A stretch of DNA of 54,785 nt from Cryomorphaceae bacterium (GCA_003331265.1 QOPV01000007.1:1-54785), one strand, 5' to 3'; positions 35,680 to 45,804 are shown, numbered from the stretch's first letter. Numbers and translations are program-made. Notes: generated by a model from the sequence alone, not told the origin.

Positions 35680-36408
35680 ATTTTTTTTCCTAAACTCAAA
35701 ATTTTGACCCAAATAAAGTTTTCTAACCATTTCATCTTTTGCAAGATCTTCTGGTTTTCCTGCTTTTAAAATGTTTCCCTCAAACATTAAATATGTTCTA
35801 TCAGTTATAGCTAAAGTTTCTTGAACATTATGGTCAGTTATTAATATTCCAATATTTTTCTTTTTTAAGTGTGAAACAATTTTTTGAATATCTTCAACAG
35901 CAATAGGGTCAACTCCAGCAAAAGGTTCGTCTAATAGAACAAATTTTGGATCAGTAGCTAAAGCTCTGGCAATTTCTGTTCTTCTTCTTTCACCACCAGA
36001 GAGAAGATCTCCTCTGTTTTTTCTAATTTTTTGTAAACCAAACTCTTCAATTAAATTTTCCATTTTATTTAATTGTTCTTCTTTAGATAAGCTAGTAAGT
36101 TCCAAAACAGCTTTAATATTTTCTTCTACTGAAAGTTTCCTGAAAACAGAGGGTTCTTGTGCTAAATATCCAATTCCTTTTTGGGCTCTTAAATACATCG
36201 GAAAAGTAGTGATATTATATTCATCAATTGAAATAGTACCACTTTCAGGTTTTATTAAACCTACTATCATATAAAATGAAGTAGTTTTTCCTGCACCATT
36301 TGGACCTAATAAACCAACTATTTCACCTTGATTTACTTCAATAGAGATATCATTGACAACTTTCCTTCCTTTATATGATTTAAATATGTTGTTCGCTTTT
36401 AATTTCAT
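35662..36408 (-). CDS. lptB: LPS export ABC transporter ATP-binding protein
   Basis: This 248-residue ATPase drives lipopolysaccharide extraction by LptFG. Walker A is GPNGAGKTTSF (about 35-45), the Q-loop YLAQEPSVF, the ABC signature LLSGGERRRTEIAR, Walker B KFVLLDEPFAGVDP and the His switch ITDHNV. FRKLSVEENIKAVLE is typical of LptB. It is last in the kdsD-tatC-lptB unit (2 nt after tatC). KdsD makes a Kdo precursor, so two of the three genes serve LPS. Confidence 0.95.
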   Translation of the reverse strand: MKLKANNIFKSYKGRKVVNDISIEVNQGEIVGLLGPNGAGKTTSFYMIVGLIKPESGTISIDEYNITTFPMYLRAQKGIGYLAQEPSVFRKLSVEENIKAVLELTSLSKEEQLNKMENLIEEFGLQKIRKNRGDLLSGGERRRTEIARALATDPKFVLLDEPFAGVDPIAVEDIQKIVSHLKKKNIGILITDHNVQETLAITDRTYLMFEGNILKAGKPEDLAKDEMVRKLYLGQNFEFRKKNLEFNS

Positions 36409-36409
36409 T

Positions 36410-37225
36410 TTAACTCTTATTTTTTTTCTCTTTTCTTAGTACGAATTTAGAAATATAAATACTTATTTGATACAATATAACTATTGGTATTGCAACTATT
36501 ATTTGACTTGCAATATCAGGGGGGGTTATTATTGCTGAAAGTACTAAAACTATAACTAAAGCAAACTTTCTGTACTTCACCATTATTTCCGGGGTTACTA
36601 GTCCCACTTTGGTTAGAAAGTATATTATTATAGGTAATTCAAAAATCAACCCAGATGCTATTACAGATGCTCTTATTAACCCTACATAGCTGTCTAAATC
36701 AAAATCATTAAAAATTTCTGTACTGACACTGTAAGACCCTAAAAAGTTTATGGATAATGGTGTCACTATATAATATCCAAATAAGACTCCTAAAAAAAAT
36801 AAAATTGATGAAATAAAAATGAAACCTCTAGCATTTTTTTTCTCATTGTTGTATAGTCCAGGGCTAATGAAACTCCAAAATTGATATATAACATATGGAA
36901 ATGCAAGTATAAAGCCAGCGGTAATAGACATCCATATATGAGCTGAAAATTGGCCTGACATTGTTCTGCTTTGAATTCTAAAGGGCATTTCACTAATACA
37001 AAAACTTTCGTCTAAACCAATATTTTTAGATATTTTGCATAATAATTCATATGTAAAAAAATCTATATTTTTTGGTCCAAAAAGAACCTGATTAAATATA
37101 AAATCTTTTGCTATAAAAGCTATGCTTGCAGCAATTAGAACTGCAAATACAGATCTAATTAAATGCCACCTTAAATCCTCAAGATGATCAAGAAAAGACA
37201 TTTCATCAATCTTTGAATTTTTCAT
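36410..37225 (-). CDS. tatC: Twin-arginine translocase subunit TatC
   Basis: This 271-residue membrane protein has six helices and is the signal-recognition core of the Tat system for folded proteins. MSFLDHLEDLRWHLIRSV near the N-terminus carries the conserved Glu that reads the twin-arginine signal. PLSINFLGSY, FELPIIIYFLTKVGLVTPE and ALVIVLVLSAIITPPD are also family-typical. The loop between helices 1 and 2 is extended, as in Bacteroidota. It overlaps kdsD by 1 nt and precedes lptB. TatA/E genes are elsewhere. Confidence 0.95.
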   Translation of the reverse strand: MKNSKIDEMSFLDHLEDLRWHLIRSVFAVLIAASIAFIAKDFIFNQVLFGPKNIDFFTYELLCKISKNIGLDESFCISEMPFRIQSRTMSGQFSAHIWMSITAGFILAFPYVIYQFWSFISPGLYNNEKKNARGFIFISSILFFLGVLFGYYIVTPLSINFLGSYSVSTEIFNDFDLDSYVGLIRASVIASGLIFELPIIIYFLTKVGLVTPEIMVKYRKFALVIVLVLSAIITPPDIASQIIVAIPIVILYQISIYISKFVLRKEKKNKS

Positions 37226-38190
37226 TAGGAAATACCTTCGTTTAAAATATTGTGGAGGTGAATAATACCCAAGTAATTATTTTTATCCTCAACTATTAGT
37301 TGGGTTATTTTATTTTTATTCATTAATTTTAATGCTTCTGAAGCTAGAATTTCTGAATTTATTTTTTTCGGAGATGAACTCATTAAATCTGATGCTTTTA
37401 CCGATTTTGAATCACTGTTTTTAGAAAAAAACCTCCTCAGATCTCCGTCAGTTATTATTCCAACAGCCAAACCATTTTTTAAAACAGCTGTTGCTCCTAA
37501 CATTTTTTTTGAGATTTCATCTACAATATTTTTAAAACTTTCATCGAAATCAACTTCTGGTTTTAGATTTTTGCTCAATAAATCTTTAACCCTTAAATGA
37601 AGTTTTTTTCCCAAGGAGCCACCTGGATGAAATTTAGCGAAATCATTTTCTTTAAACCCCTTCATTTCGGAAAGACATATTGCCAAAGCGTCGCCGATTA
37701 CAAGTTGTGCAGTTGTACTAGTAGTAGGAGCTAAATTATTAGGGCAAGCTTCTTTTTTAATAAAGCTATTAAGAAAAAAGTCACAATTATTAACTAAAAA
37801 AGAATTTTTTTCCGATGATATAGCTACAAGTTTAATTCCTGTGTTCTTTAAAAATGGTAAAAGATCTTTGATTTCACTTGTATTTCCACTCTTTGAAATC
37901 AATACAACAACATCATTGTCTTGAATTATTCCTAAATCTCCATGAACAGCTTCAGCAGCATGCATGAAAATTGAAGGAGTACCAGTTGAATTTAAGGTAG
38001 CAACTATTTTCATTCCTATTATTGCACTCTTGCCAATACCACTTACTATAACTCTTCCTTTGATAGAATGTATAAACTCAACAGTATTTTTAAAATCTTC
38101 ATTTATAAAATTTGTTAATTGTAGAATAGACTGACCTTGATTGTTTATACTGTTTTTGGCAGTTTTAATTATGTCAAATTTTGAATCCAA
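37225..38190 (-). CDS. kdsD: Arabinose-5-phosphate isomerase (KpsF/GutQ family)
   Basis: This 321-residue SIS-domain sugar isomerase turns ribulose-5-phosphate into arabinose-5-phosphate for Kdo synthesis. The SIS domain (about 30-190) has VSGIGKSAIIGMKIVATLNSTGTPSIFMHAAEAVHGDLG, here recognised by SGIGKS, STGTPS and the active-site AVHGDLG, plus LISKSGNTSEI. Two CBS motifs follow (about 205-321). It is first in kdsD-tatC-lptB and divergent from recQ. A -7 box (TACCTTTG) lies 42 nt upstream. Confidence 0.92.
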   Translation of the reverse strand: MDSKFDIIKTAKNSINNQGQSILQLTNFINEDFKNTVEFIHSIKGRVIVSGIGKSAIIGMKIVATLNSTGTPSIFMHAAEAVHGDLGIIQDNDVVVLISKSGNTSEIKDLLPFLKNTGIKLVAISSEKNSFLVNNCDFFLNSFIKKEACPNNLAPTTSTTAQLVIGDALAICLSEMKGFKENDFAKFHPGGSLGKKLHLRVKDLLSKNLKPEVDFDESFKNIVDEISKKMLGATAVLKNGLAVGIITDGDLRRFFSKNSDSKSVKASDLMSSSPKKINSEILASEALKLMNKNKITQLIVEDKNNYLGIIHLHNILNEGIS

Positions 38191-38231
38191 AATAGTTTTT
38201 TTAATAATCTTTAAATGGTATATTTAAAAGA

Positions 38232-38239
38232 CAAAGGTA
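38232..38239 (-). promoter_or_regulatory. -7 element for kdsD-tatC-lptB
   Basis: The minus strand reads TACCTTTG, an exact TAnnTTTG box, with TCTG (one change from TTTG) 19 nt upstream at 38259-38262. It lies in the 74-nt divergent gap between kdsD and recQ. Confidence 0.5.
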
Positions 38240-38264
38240 CAAAATACCTTTTTAAAGACAGAAA

Positions 38265-40460
38265 ATGAAGTTAGATTTAGATTTAGAAAAAGAATTAAAA
38301 TTTTTATTTGGTTTTTCCAAATTTAAAGGGGAGCAAAAACAAATAATTCTAAATATCCTAAATAAAAAAAGTGCAATGGTTATTATGCCAACTGGCGCTG
38401 GTAAATCATTGTGTTTTCAGCTTCCAGCTCTGCTTTCTGAGGGCACAGCATTAGTTGTTTCTCCTCTTATTGCTTTAATGAAAAATCAAGTTGATGTTAT
38501 CAGGGGAATATCCTCAAATGATGGAATTGCTCATGTTCTAAATTCTTCTTTAAATAATACTCAAATTCAAAATGTTAAAAATGATATTTCCTCAGGAATT
38601 ACAAAGTTATTGTATGTCGCTCCAGAATCATTGGCAAAAAAAAGTTATATTGAGTTTTTAAGCAAATCAAAAATTTCTTTTTTAGCTGTTGATGAAGCTC
38701 ATTGTATATCTGAATGGGGTCATGATTTTAGACCAGAATACAGAAATTTAAATACTATTATAAAAAAAATTAAAAAAGATATTCCAATAATAGCATTAAC
38801 AGCAACGGCAACCCCAAAAGTAAAAGACGATATTATTAAAAATTTAGGCATAAATAAAGCCAAATTATTCAATGCATCTTTTAATAGACCTAATCTTTTT
38901 TACGAAGTACGTAAAAAAACTAGTGAAATTAATAAGGAGATTATTTTTTTTATAAAAAAAAGAGAAAACAAATCAGGTATTATATATTGTTTATCGAGGA
39001 AGAGTGTTAATGAATTATCAGAATTTCTTCAAGTAAATGGGGTTAACGCACTTCCTTATCATGCTGGTCTAGAGCCTAAAGTTAGGGTTAAGAATCAGGA
39101 CATGTTTCTCATGGAAGAATGTGATGTTATTGTTGCTACAATTGCTTTTGGGATGGGTATTGACAAACCTGATGTTAGATTTGTTATCCATTATGATATT
39201 CCTAAAAGTTTAGAAAGTTATTATCAGGAAACTGGAAGAGCTGGTCGGGACGGAGGTGAAGGACATTGTTTAGCCTTCTATTCTTACAAGGATATTGAAA
39301 AATTAGAAAAATTTATGTCTGGAAAACCATTAGCTGAGCAGGAACAAAATTATACTCTTTTAGATGAAATGGCTGCATATTCAGAAACATCTATGTCTAG
39401 AAGAAAGTTTTTGCTTAATTATTTTGGAGAGGAGTACGATGAAATTAATGGAGAGGGAGCTAATATGGATGATAATATGAGAACACCAAAAGCTAAAATC
39501 AAAGTTAACAATCAGGTTTTAACTTTAATAAATTTAATTGTTGAAACTAAAGAACAATATAGAATAAAAGAATTAGTAGGGTGTTTAGTTGGAAATGAAA
39601 CCAATCTCTTAAGATCTCATAACATTAAACAAAATAAGTTTTTTGGAATTGGTAAAGATCATGAAGATGTTTTTTGGAATTCATTAATTAGACATATGCT
39701 TGTTAATGGGATGTTATCAAAGGTAATTGAGTCTTATGGAATTATAAAATTAAATGAAAGTTCAATGAATTATTTAATTAATCCAAAGGATTTTTACATT
39801 ACAGAAAATCATAATTATTCTGAATCAAATAATTTATTAAAACAATCTAATTCTTCAAAAAAAAGCATATTTGATAAAGTTTTATTTTCAATTTTGATTG
39901 CAGAAAGAAAAAAAATGGCAAAGTCAAAAGGAATTCCACCATATGCTATTTTTCAAGAATCATCTATTGAGGAAATGGCTATCAAATACCCAGTTTCTAT
40001 TAATGAATTAAAGAATATTATTGGAGTAGGTGAAGGAAAAGCTATTAAATTTGGAGGATCTTTTGTGATTTTAATAAATGAATATGTAGAAGAAAATAAT
40101 ATTGTGAGACCAGATGATTTAATAGTTAAAACTACTGGGATCAACTCAGCTTTAAAATTATTTATTATTCAGAGTATAGATAGGAAACTTCAGCCAATTG
40201 ATATTGCAGACTCAAAAGGAATTGAATTAGCTGATCTTATAAAAGAACTTGAAACAATAGTATTTTCAGGTACTAAATTGAATATTAATTATATGATTGA
40301 TGAAATTTTTGATGAAGATCAGCAAGAAGAGTTATATGATTATTTTATAGATTCGGAGTCTGACGATATAAATATTGCAATTGATGAATTTGATGGAGAT
40401 TATGAAGAATTAGATCTTAAATTGTATCGAATAAAATTTATTAATGATGTTTCTAATTAA
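38265..40460 (+). CDS. recQ: ATP-dependent DNA helicase RecQ
   Basis: This 731-residue 3'-5' helicase has Walker A MPTGAGKS (41-48), the DEAH box at 143-146 ([15 protein letters not shown]), [10 protein letters not shown], the motif IV-VI region with [16 protein letters not shown] and [11 protein letters not shown] (321-331). An RQC winged helix follows and an HRDC domain at about 535-610 ([16 protein letters not shown]). The C-terminus carries a further acidic extension ([16 protein letters not shown]). The four zinc cysteines of E. coli RecQ are missing: the segment at 378-404 reads [16 protein letters not shown] and then [10 protein letters not shown]. Confidence 0.95.
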   Translation: MKLDLDLEKELKFLFGFSKFKGEQKQIILNILNKKSAMVIMPTGAGKSLCFQLPALLSEGTALVVSPLIALMKNQVDVIRGISSNDGIAHVLNSSLNNTQIQNVKNDISSGITKLLYVAPESLAKKSYIEFLSKSKISFLAVDEAHCISEWGHDFRPEYRNLNTIIKKIKKDIPIIALTATATPKVKDDIIKNLGINKAKLFNASFNRPNLFYEVRKKTSEINKEIIFFIKKRENKSGIIYCLSRKSVNELSEFLQVNGVNALPYHAGLEPKVRVKNQDMFLMEECDVIVATIAFGMGIDKPDVRFVIHYDIPKSLESYYQETGRAGRDGGEGHCLAFYSYKDIEKLEKFMSGKPLAEQEQNYTLLDEMAAYSETSMSRRKFLLNYFGEEYDEINGEGANMDDNMRTPKAKIKVNNQVLTLINLIVETKEQYRIKELVGCLVGNETNLLRSHNIKQNKFFGIGKDHEDVFWNSLIRHMLVNGMLSKVIESYGIIKLNESSMNYLINPKDFYITENHNYSESNNLLKQSNSSKKSIFDKVLFSILIAERKKMAKSKGIPPYAIFQESSIEEMAIKYPVSINELKNIIGVGEGKAIKFGGSFVILINEYVEENNIVRPDDLIVKTTGINSALKLFIIQSIDRKLQPIDIADSKGIELADLIKELETIVFSGTKLNINYMIDEIFDEDQQEELYDYFIDSESDDINIAIDEFDGDYEELDLKLYRIKFINDVSN

Positions 40461-40533
40461 ATCTAATTTCTTTCAAATTTAAAACCTTTAACCTATATTG
40501 CGCCTTTTTTAAAATCAATCCTAATTAAAGTTT

Positions 40534-41457
40534 ATGAACGAAGGTATATATGCGAAAATCAACACTAATATTGGCGATATAATAATATTATTACACTACA
40601 AATTAACACCAGGTACAGTTGCTAATTTTGTAGGTTTGTGTGATGGTGAAATTGATAATACTTTTAGATCAAAAAATAAATCTTTTTATGATGGTCTAAA
40701 TTTTCACAGAGTTATACCAGACTTCATGGTTCAAGCAGGTTGTCCACAAGGTACTGGAATGGGTGATCCAGGCTATAAATTTGATGATGAATTCCATCCT
40801 GATTTAAAACATAATAAAGCCGGTATTCTATCAATGGCAAATTCAGGTAAAGCAACTAATGGAAGCCAATTCTTTATTACTCATGTTCCTACAGATTGGT
40901 TAGATAATAAACATACTGTTTTTGGAGAAGTTGTTGAGGGACAGGAAATTGTAAATCAAATCAAGCAGGAGGATGTTATGAACTCAATTAAAATTTTAAG
41001 ATTTGGAAAAGAAGCCAAAGAATGGAATGCTGTTGATAATTTTAATGAATTTAAAAAAAAGAAGCAAAAACAATTAGAAAAATTAATTTCTAAAGAAAAT
41101 CAGATTATTGAAGAAATTTCTAAAGGATTTAAAGAAACAAAATCTGGACTTAAATATAAGATATTAGATAATGGTAATGGAGAAAAACCTATTTCTGGAG
41201 ATTTAGTAAAAGTTCATTACAAAGGGCAATTATTGGATCAAACTGTATTTGACTCCTCATATAAAAGAAATCAACCAATTGAATTTCAAGTTGGAATTGG
41301 TCAGGTAATTTCTGGTTGGGATGAAGGAATATTATTACTAAATAGGGGAGATAAGGCTAGATTTATAATCCCTTCAGATTTGGCTTATGGAGAAAATGGT
41401 GCAGGGGGAGTAATACCTCCAAATGCTACTTTAATATTTGAATTAGAACTGATTTAA
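40534..41457 (+). CDS. Cyclophilin-FKBP fusion prolyl isomerase
   Basis: This 307-residue protein fuses two unrelated prolyl-isomerase domains. The cyclophilin domain (about 1-160) has FHRVIPDFMVQAGCPQGTG and SMANSGKATNGSQFFI. A charged coiled linker (about 165-195, KKKKQKQLEKLISKE) leads to the FKBP domain (about 203-307) with VKVHYKGQLLDQTVFDSSY, VISGWDEGILLL and PSDLAYGENGAGGVIPPNATLIFE. It has no signal peptide, so it is probably cytosolic. The order matches the dual-family immunophilin (CFBP) class known from Flavobacterium. It overlaps the convergent redoxin gene by 4 nt. Confidence 0.94.
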   Translation: MNEGIYAKINTNIGDIIILLHYKLTPGTVANFVGLCDGEIDNTFRSKNKSFYDGLNFHRVIPDFMVQAGCPQGTGMGDPGYKFDDEFHPDLKHNKAGILSMANSGKATNGSQFFITHVPTDWLDNKHTVFGEVVEGQEIVNQIKQEDVMNSIKILRFGKEAKEWNAVDNFNEFKKKKQKQLEKLISKENQIIEEISKGFKETKSGLKYKILDNGNGEKPISGDLVKVHYKGQLLDQTVFDSSYKRNQPIEFQVGIGQVISGWDEGILLLNRGDKARFIIPSDLAYGENGAGGVIPPNATLIFELELI

Positions 41458-42011
41458 TTGATCCATTTAATATTACATCCTATACTTGGTTTTTGATTGA
41501 TAGTTATTTTTTTTGAAGATAAAATACAATTGAAAACATATCTTATATCACTTCCATTTACTGGTAAATTATTTCCAGGTCTCGAATCATCTAATTGTCC
41601 TCTGTAAACTAATTGTTTTTTTTCATCAAAAATATAAAAATCTGGAGTACATGCTGCATCATAATCTTTAGCAACTTCTTGAGTTTTATCATATAAATAG
41701 GGAAATATATATTTTTCTTTTTCTACAGTTTCACTCATTTTTTCAGGTGAATCTTCAGGATATTTTGACACATCATTACTTGAGATAGCTATAAATGAAA
41801 TTCCTTTATTTTGATATTCATTTGCAATTTTCACAATTTCTTTGTTAACATGAATAACAAAAGGACAATGATTACATATAAACATTATAAGTGTACATTT
41901 TTTACCAAAAATATTTTTTGATTTTAATATTTGTTTTGAGTTTGTATCGTAAAGTTCAAAAGAAGGTGCTTTAAATCCTATTGGAACCATATTTGAAGGA
42001 GTTCTTGCCAT
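41454..42011 (-). CDS. Thioredoxin-family (AhpC/TSA-like) redoxin
   Basis: This 185-residue cytosolic thioredoxin-fold protein has the motif C-N-H-C-P in FICNHCPFVIHVNKE (about 46-60), the YDAACTPDFYIFD cis-Pro region and the final VNGSDIRYV...PSIGCNIKW. This is a widespread peroxiredoxin-like family. The electron donor and peroxide or thiol substrate are unknown. The conserved Cys in PSIGCNIKW could resolve the active-site Cys. It is monocistronic, overlapping the prolyl isomerase 3' end and divergent from the fatty acid hydroxylase gene. Confidence 0.85.
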   Translation of the reverse strand: MARTPSNMVPIGFKAPSFELYDTNSKQILKSKNIFGKKCTLIMFICNHCPFVIHVNKEIVKIANEYQNKGISFIAISSNDVSKYPEDSPEKMSETVEKEKYIFPYLYDKTQEVAKDYDAACTPDFYIFDEKKQLVYRGQLDDSRPGNNLPVNGSDIRYVFNCILSSKKITINQKPSIGCNIKWIN

Positions 42012-42073
42012 TTTTTTATATTTTTCTCAAATTTAAATTGAATTTTCCATAAATTACCTATTATTAAAAATTT

Positions 42074-42898
42074 ATGATTGATATTATTTATTTTTTTGAA
42101 AACATTTCCTCACTTCACAGATCAATAATTTTAATTGGAGGTATTACCTTTTTCTGGTCTATTGAATCAATAATTCCTCTGTTTAAGTTTAATTATAAAA
42201 AACTCAAACATGCAATTCCTAATTTATTTTTTACTTTAACTACAATTGTTGTTAATTTTTCTCTTGCCTTTTTATTATTAACTTCGGCAGATTGGGTGAC
42301 TGCTAATAATTTTGGTATTTTGAATTACTTTGAAATTCCTTTCTTAATTAATGTATTGTTAGGAGTTTTTTTGTTGGATTTGATTGGGGCTTATTTGCCT
42401 CACTATATTCAGCACAAAGTTAAGTTTTTATGGAGAATTCATTTGGTACATCATTCTGATCATAACGTTGATACAACAACAGCTAATAGACACCATCCAT
42501 TAGAAAGTATAATTCGATTTGCTTTCACTTTATTGGGAGTTTTAATACTGGGAACATCAATTGGTGTGGTCTTTTTATATCAATCTATTTCATTAATTTT
42601 ATCACAGTTTAATCATGCTAATATTAAACTCCCATTAAATCTTGATAATGTTTTAAGTTTTATAATAGTATCACCTGATATGCACAAAGTTCATCACCAT
42701 TATGTTATGCCGTATACTGATTCTAATTATGGAAATATATTTTCTTTTTGGGATAGACTTTTCGGTACCCATATGAGTCTAGAACCCTCCAAAATTATTT
42801 ACGGAGTTGACACCTTTTTTAATAAAGAAGAAAATCAAAAAATAAACAGTTTGCTTTATAGACCTTTTGAAAAACCAAAATCGAAATCTAAAAAATAA
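42074..42898 (+). CDS. Sterol desaturase/fatty acid hydroxylase-family di-iron membrane protein
   Basis: This 274-residue membrane enzyme has about four helices and the eight-histidine di-iron pattern: HYIQH (about 113-117), the HLVHHSDHN motif (about 127-135), NRHHPLE and DMHKVHHHYVMPYTD near 215-229. Family members hydroxylate or desaturate lipids using O2. In Bacteroidota they act on acyl chains, carotenoid-like or sphingolipid-like compounds. The substrate here is not determinable. It ends 1 nt from the convergent M14 peptidase. Confidence 0.86.
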   Translation: MIDIIYFFENISSLHRSIILIGGITFFWSIESIIPLFKFNYKKLKHAIPNLFFTLTTIVVNFSLAFLLLTSADWVTANNFGILNYFEIPFLINVLLGVFLLDLIGAYLPHYIQHKVKFLWRIHLVHHSDHNVDTTTANRHHPLESIIRFAFTLLGVLILGTSIGVVFLYQSISLILSQFNHANIKLPLNLDNVLSFIIVSPDMHKVHHHYVMPYTDSNYGNIFSFWDRLFGTHMSLEPSKIIYGVDTFFNKEENQKINSLLYRPFEKPKSKSKK

Positions 42899-42899
42899 T

Positions 42900-45410
42900 T
42901 TACATTAATTTAGAAAAGAATATCGCATTCATCATTAGCTTGTTGGTTCCATACCAAAAGGCTCTAAAATTTGTATTGTCTGTGAAAACAGTTACTTTTC
43001 CTTTCTTCAAATTATAAACTGCAAATGGTCTAGAGTTTTTTATAGATTTTAAATTTTCTTTTGAAATATAACCGCTAATGAGTGGACTCTCCGAATATTT
43101 TATAGGATTGTTGTATCCAATCGAATCATTTTTGATGTAAATATTTGTATTTCTAAAAATAGATAGTCTATTGTCATAACCATAACTAATTGGGTGAGAT
43201 TTATCTAAGTCCACATTGAAAATAGCACCGCTAGTTAATTGAGACCCAAAATGATTGTTTATGTCTTTGAATTTCAAACCTTTAGTGGAGGCTTTATTTT
43301 GATTTAATTGAAGTTTGATAAAATCATTTTTTATTAGCCAATTTATTGAGTTTCTAAATCCAATAATATTTCCACCATTTTCAACCCATTTTTTTAATTT
43401 TTCAGTTTTTTTAATATCAAAATCATACCTGCCATTAACCATAATAATTGTACTATATTTTGACAGATTGTAATTTAAGAGATTAGATTTTTTGATTTTA
43501 GTAATTGGCATTTTATATCTAGTATCTAATAAATGCCAAATTTCTCCAGCATCATAACTATTTACTCCATCTCCAACTATTAATGCAACATTCGGCTTGG
43601 ATACGTTAATAAAATCATTACTTCCAAAGTCAATACCTTTGGTGTAGCTCGAATTATATCCATAAAAATTAATTCCACTTTCTTCACTTAAGAATTCCAG
43701 TTTTTTATTAATTTCTAAAGCATTTAAATTTTGATTTGAAAGAGAAATTAATAATGTCCCATAATCAAAGTTTTTCGAACCTATAGAAAACGGTTGAGTT
43801 CCAACTTTCACTCTTATTCCTGATTTGAGTAATTCAAACAATATTTTTGGGGAGTAATAGTCATCCCAAGAAAATAAATAAGCATAATTATTCTTATTTA
43901 TAACACTGCCATTTGGCTTCTTGTAAATTAAATTTTCTGTTACCTTTTTTGTTGAGTAGTTAGTGTAATCTAAATTGAAAGAATGTAAAAAGGACCAGGC
44001 AGAAACATCATAGAAAAGGCTGTCTTTAAATTTTGTTCTTTTTTCAAACATTGCCTCTATTAATCTTATTTTATTTTGATTTTTTGGTATTAAAATTGAA
44101 TTTTCAGCTTTGTAGGATACGTTATTAACTACGACATCTTTTGATAATTTTTTCGTTAAAATTTTATGTTTTTTTAAAATTTTATAAAACTCAAATAGTT
44201 TAGATTTGTCTCTTTTGTCAGTAATTAAATAGTATTTATTTTTTAGACTTAAAGCCTCTTTTTTGGAGTTTTTAAAAAAATCATATTGATAAGAAAGTAT
44301 AGAGTCTTTCATTTTGATAGACGCCTCTAAAGTTGAAAGTGATACAGTTAATTGATTTTTGATAGTAAAAGGAAATGACAATGGACCATTTACACTTTCT
44401 TGTAAATGCCCCCTTGAACTACCTTGTTCAAATAAAATGCCAATACTGCCATTAATATCTGGAAATGTTGATCCTTTTCCATAATAAAAATCATCATAAT
44501 CCTCTTCACTGTAAAATAATGATCCAATTTCGCTAAGATTTTTTGCATGAAATTTTCCAATTTCCTCAGTCAAAATTTGATTTTTTTTAGGCGTTAAAGG
44601 ATTTACTCTTGAGGGAATTCCTGGTTGATAAAAAAAAGTAGAATTAGTTCCCATTTCATGATGATCAGTTAAAATATTTGGTGACCAATTGTGAAAAGTT
44701 TTTATTCTTACTTCAGATTCTGGTAATTGGACAGGTAGCCAATCACGGTTCATATCAAACCAATAATGATTAGTTCTTCCTCTCGGCCAATTTTCATCAA
44801 ATTCACGATCATTACTATCTGGGTTTAGGATTTCACCTTTATTTGTATTTGCCCAATGAGCAAATCTTTGTAATCCATCGGGATTCATTGAAGGATCCAA
44901 CAAAATAATACTTTTGTCAAGCGAATTCAAAAGTTCTTTGTTGTTTGATGCAGCAAGATGGTAAGCATAAAGCATAGCAGCATTACTTCCACTAGGTTCG
45001 TTACCGTGTATAGAGTAACCTTGATAAATTACAATAGGCATTTCACTAAAATCATCAATAATTTTCGTTGAATTTAAACTTAGATGCTCCTTTCTAATAG
45101 ATTCTAGATTTTGATGATTTTTTTTTGATGTAATAATTAAAAGAATCAATGGTCTTCCCTCGTATGTCTCCCCTCTGTTAATTAATGTAATTCTGTCAGA
45201 AGAATTAGCTAAAGCAAACATGTATTGAACTAAACGATCATGACTTATATGCGAAGATCCTATTTCTTTATTTCCTAAAGTGAAATTGCTAGGTTTGGGA
45301 ATATTTTGGTTATATGTATCATGATTTTTTAAAAAATAATTTAAATCATAATTTGTTTGAGAAAATGATATTAAACTAATAAGTAGCAGTAAATAGTTTA
45401 ATAGTTTCAT
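42900..45410 (-). CDS. Secreted M14-family zinc carboxypeptidase
   Basis: This 836-residue exported metallopeptidase has a signal peptide (about 1-18, SFSQ). The M14 zinc motif HGNE is at 135-138 (His135, Glu138) in GYSIHGNEPSG, and a later His is in LTDHHEMGTNSTFFYQPG. The C-terminal half (about 590-836) resembles a glutamine amidotransferase-like domain (VALIVGDGVNSYDAGEIWHLLD, WVENGGNIIGFRNS), as in other Bacteroidota M14 proteins of this size. It probably trims peptides in the periplasm or outside. It is followed upstream by the DUF3276 gene on the same strand (13-nt gap). Confidence 0.92.
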   Translation of the reverse strand: MKLLNYLLLLISLISFSQTNYDLNYFLKNHDTYNQNIPKPSNFTLGNKEIGSSHISHDRLVQYMFALANSSDRITLINRGETYEGRPLILLIITSKKNHQNLESIRKEHLSLNSTKIIDDFSEMPIVIYQGYSIHGNEPSGSNAAMLYAYHLAASNNKELLNSLDKSIILLDPSMNPDGLQRFAHWANTNKGEILNPDSNDREFDENWPRGRTNHYWFDMNRDWLPVQLPESEVRIKTFHNWSPNILTDHHEMGTNSTFFYQPGIPSRVNPLTPKKNQILTEEIGKFHAKNLSEIGSLFYSEEDYDDFYYGKGSTFPDINGSIGILFEQGSSRGHLQESVNGPLSFPFTIKNQLTVSLSTLEASIKMKDSILSYQYDFFKNSKKEALSLKNKYYLITDKRDKSKLFEFYKILKKHKILTKKLSKDVVVNNVSYKAENSILIPKNQNKIRLIEAMFEKRTKFKDSLFYDVSAWSFLHSFNLDYTNYSTKKVTENLIYKKPNGSVINKNNYAYLFSWDDYYSPKILFELLKSGIRVKVGTQPFSIGSKNFDYGTLLISLSNQNLNALEINKKLEFLSEESGINFYGYNSSYTKGIDFGSNDFINVSKPNVALIVGDGVNSYDAGEIWHLLDTRYKMPITKIKKSNLLNYNLSKYSTIIMVNGRYDFDIKKTEKLKKWVENGGNIIGFRNSINWLIKNDFIKLQLNQNKASTKGLKFKDINNHFGSQLTSGAIFNVDLDKSHPISYGYDNRLSIFRNTNIYIKNDSIGYNNPIKYSESPLISGYISKENLKSIKNSRPFAVYNLKKGKVTVFTDNTNFRAFWYGTNKLMMNAIFFSKLM

Positions 45411-45423
45411 AAAAAATTAAATA

Positions 45424-45804
45424 TTATATGTCGTCAAAATCGACATCTGTAAAATTTTCTTTAGATTCCGTATTGTCTTCGTTTGATTTTGTTTTGTGGT
45501 CTTCTTTTACAAAATCTTTCTGATGTCTTTCACTGATTACTTCTAAACCTTTTTCATCAATAATATATTTTGTCATTTCTTTAAGAAGTTCATTAAACCC
45601 TTCAAAATCTTCTTTATATAAATATATCTTATGTTTCTTGAAATAAAAACTACCATCTTCATTGGTAAATTTTTTGCTTTCGGAAATGGTTAAATAGTAA
45701 TCACCAGCTTTGGTAGACCTAACGTCGAAAAAGTAAGTTCTTCTTCCGGCTCTAAGAATTTTTGAGTAAATATCTTCAGCCTCATTATATTTTCTTTCTT
45801 CCAT
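45424..45804 (-). CDS. DUF3276 (PUR-like) nucleic acid-binding protein
   Basis: This 126-residue protein has an N-terminal PUR-type repeat (about 8-88): ILRAGRRTYFFDVRSTKAGDYYLTISESKK followed by a helix; the recognisable parts are RAGRRTYFFDVR and YYLTISESK. The C-terminal tail is acidic (about 90-126, ending DVDFDDI). The family is the Bacteroidota/Borrelia relative of Pur-alpha and binds single-stranded DNA or RNA. The target is unknown. It lies between the ABC exporter and the M14 peptidase on the minus strand. Confidence 0.9.
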   Translation of the reverse strand: MEERKYNEAEDIYSKILRAGRRTYFFDVRSTKAGDYYLTISESKKFTNEDGSFYFKKHKIYLYKEDFEGFNELLKEMTKYIIDEKGLEVISERHQKDFVKEDHKTKSNEDNTESKENFTDVDFDDI

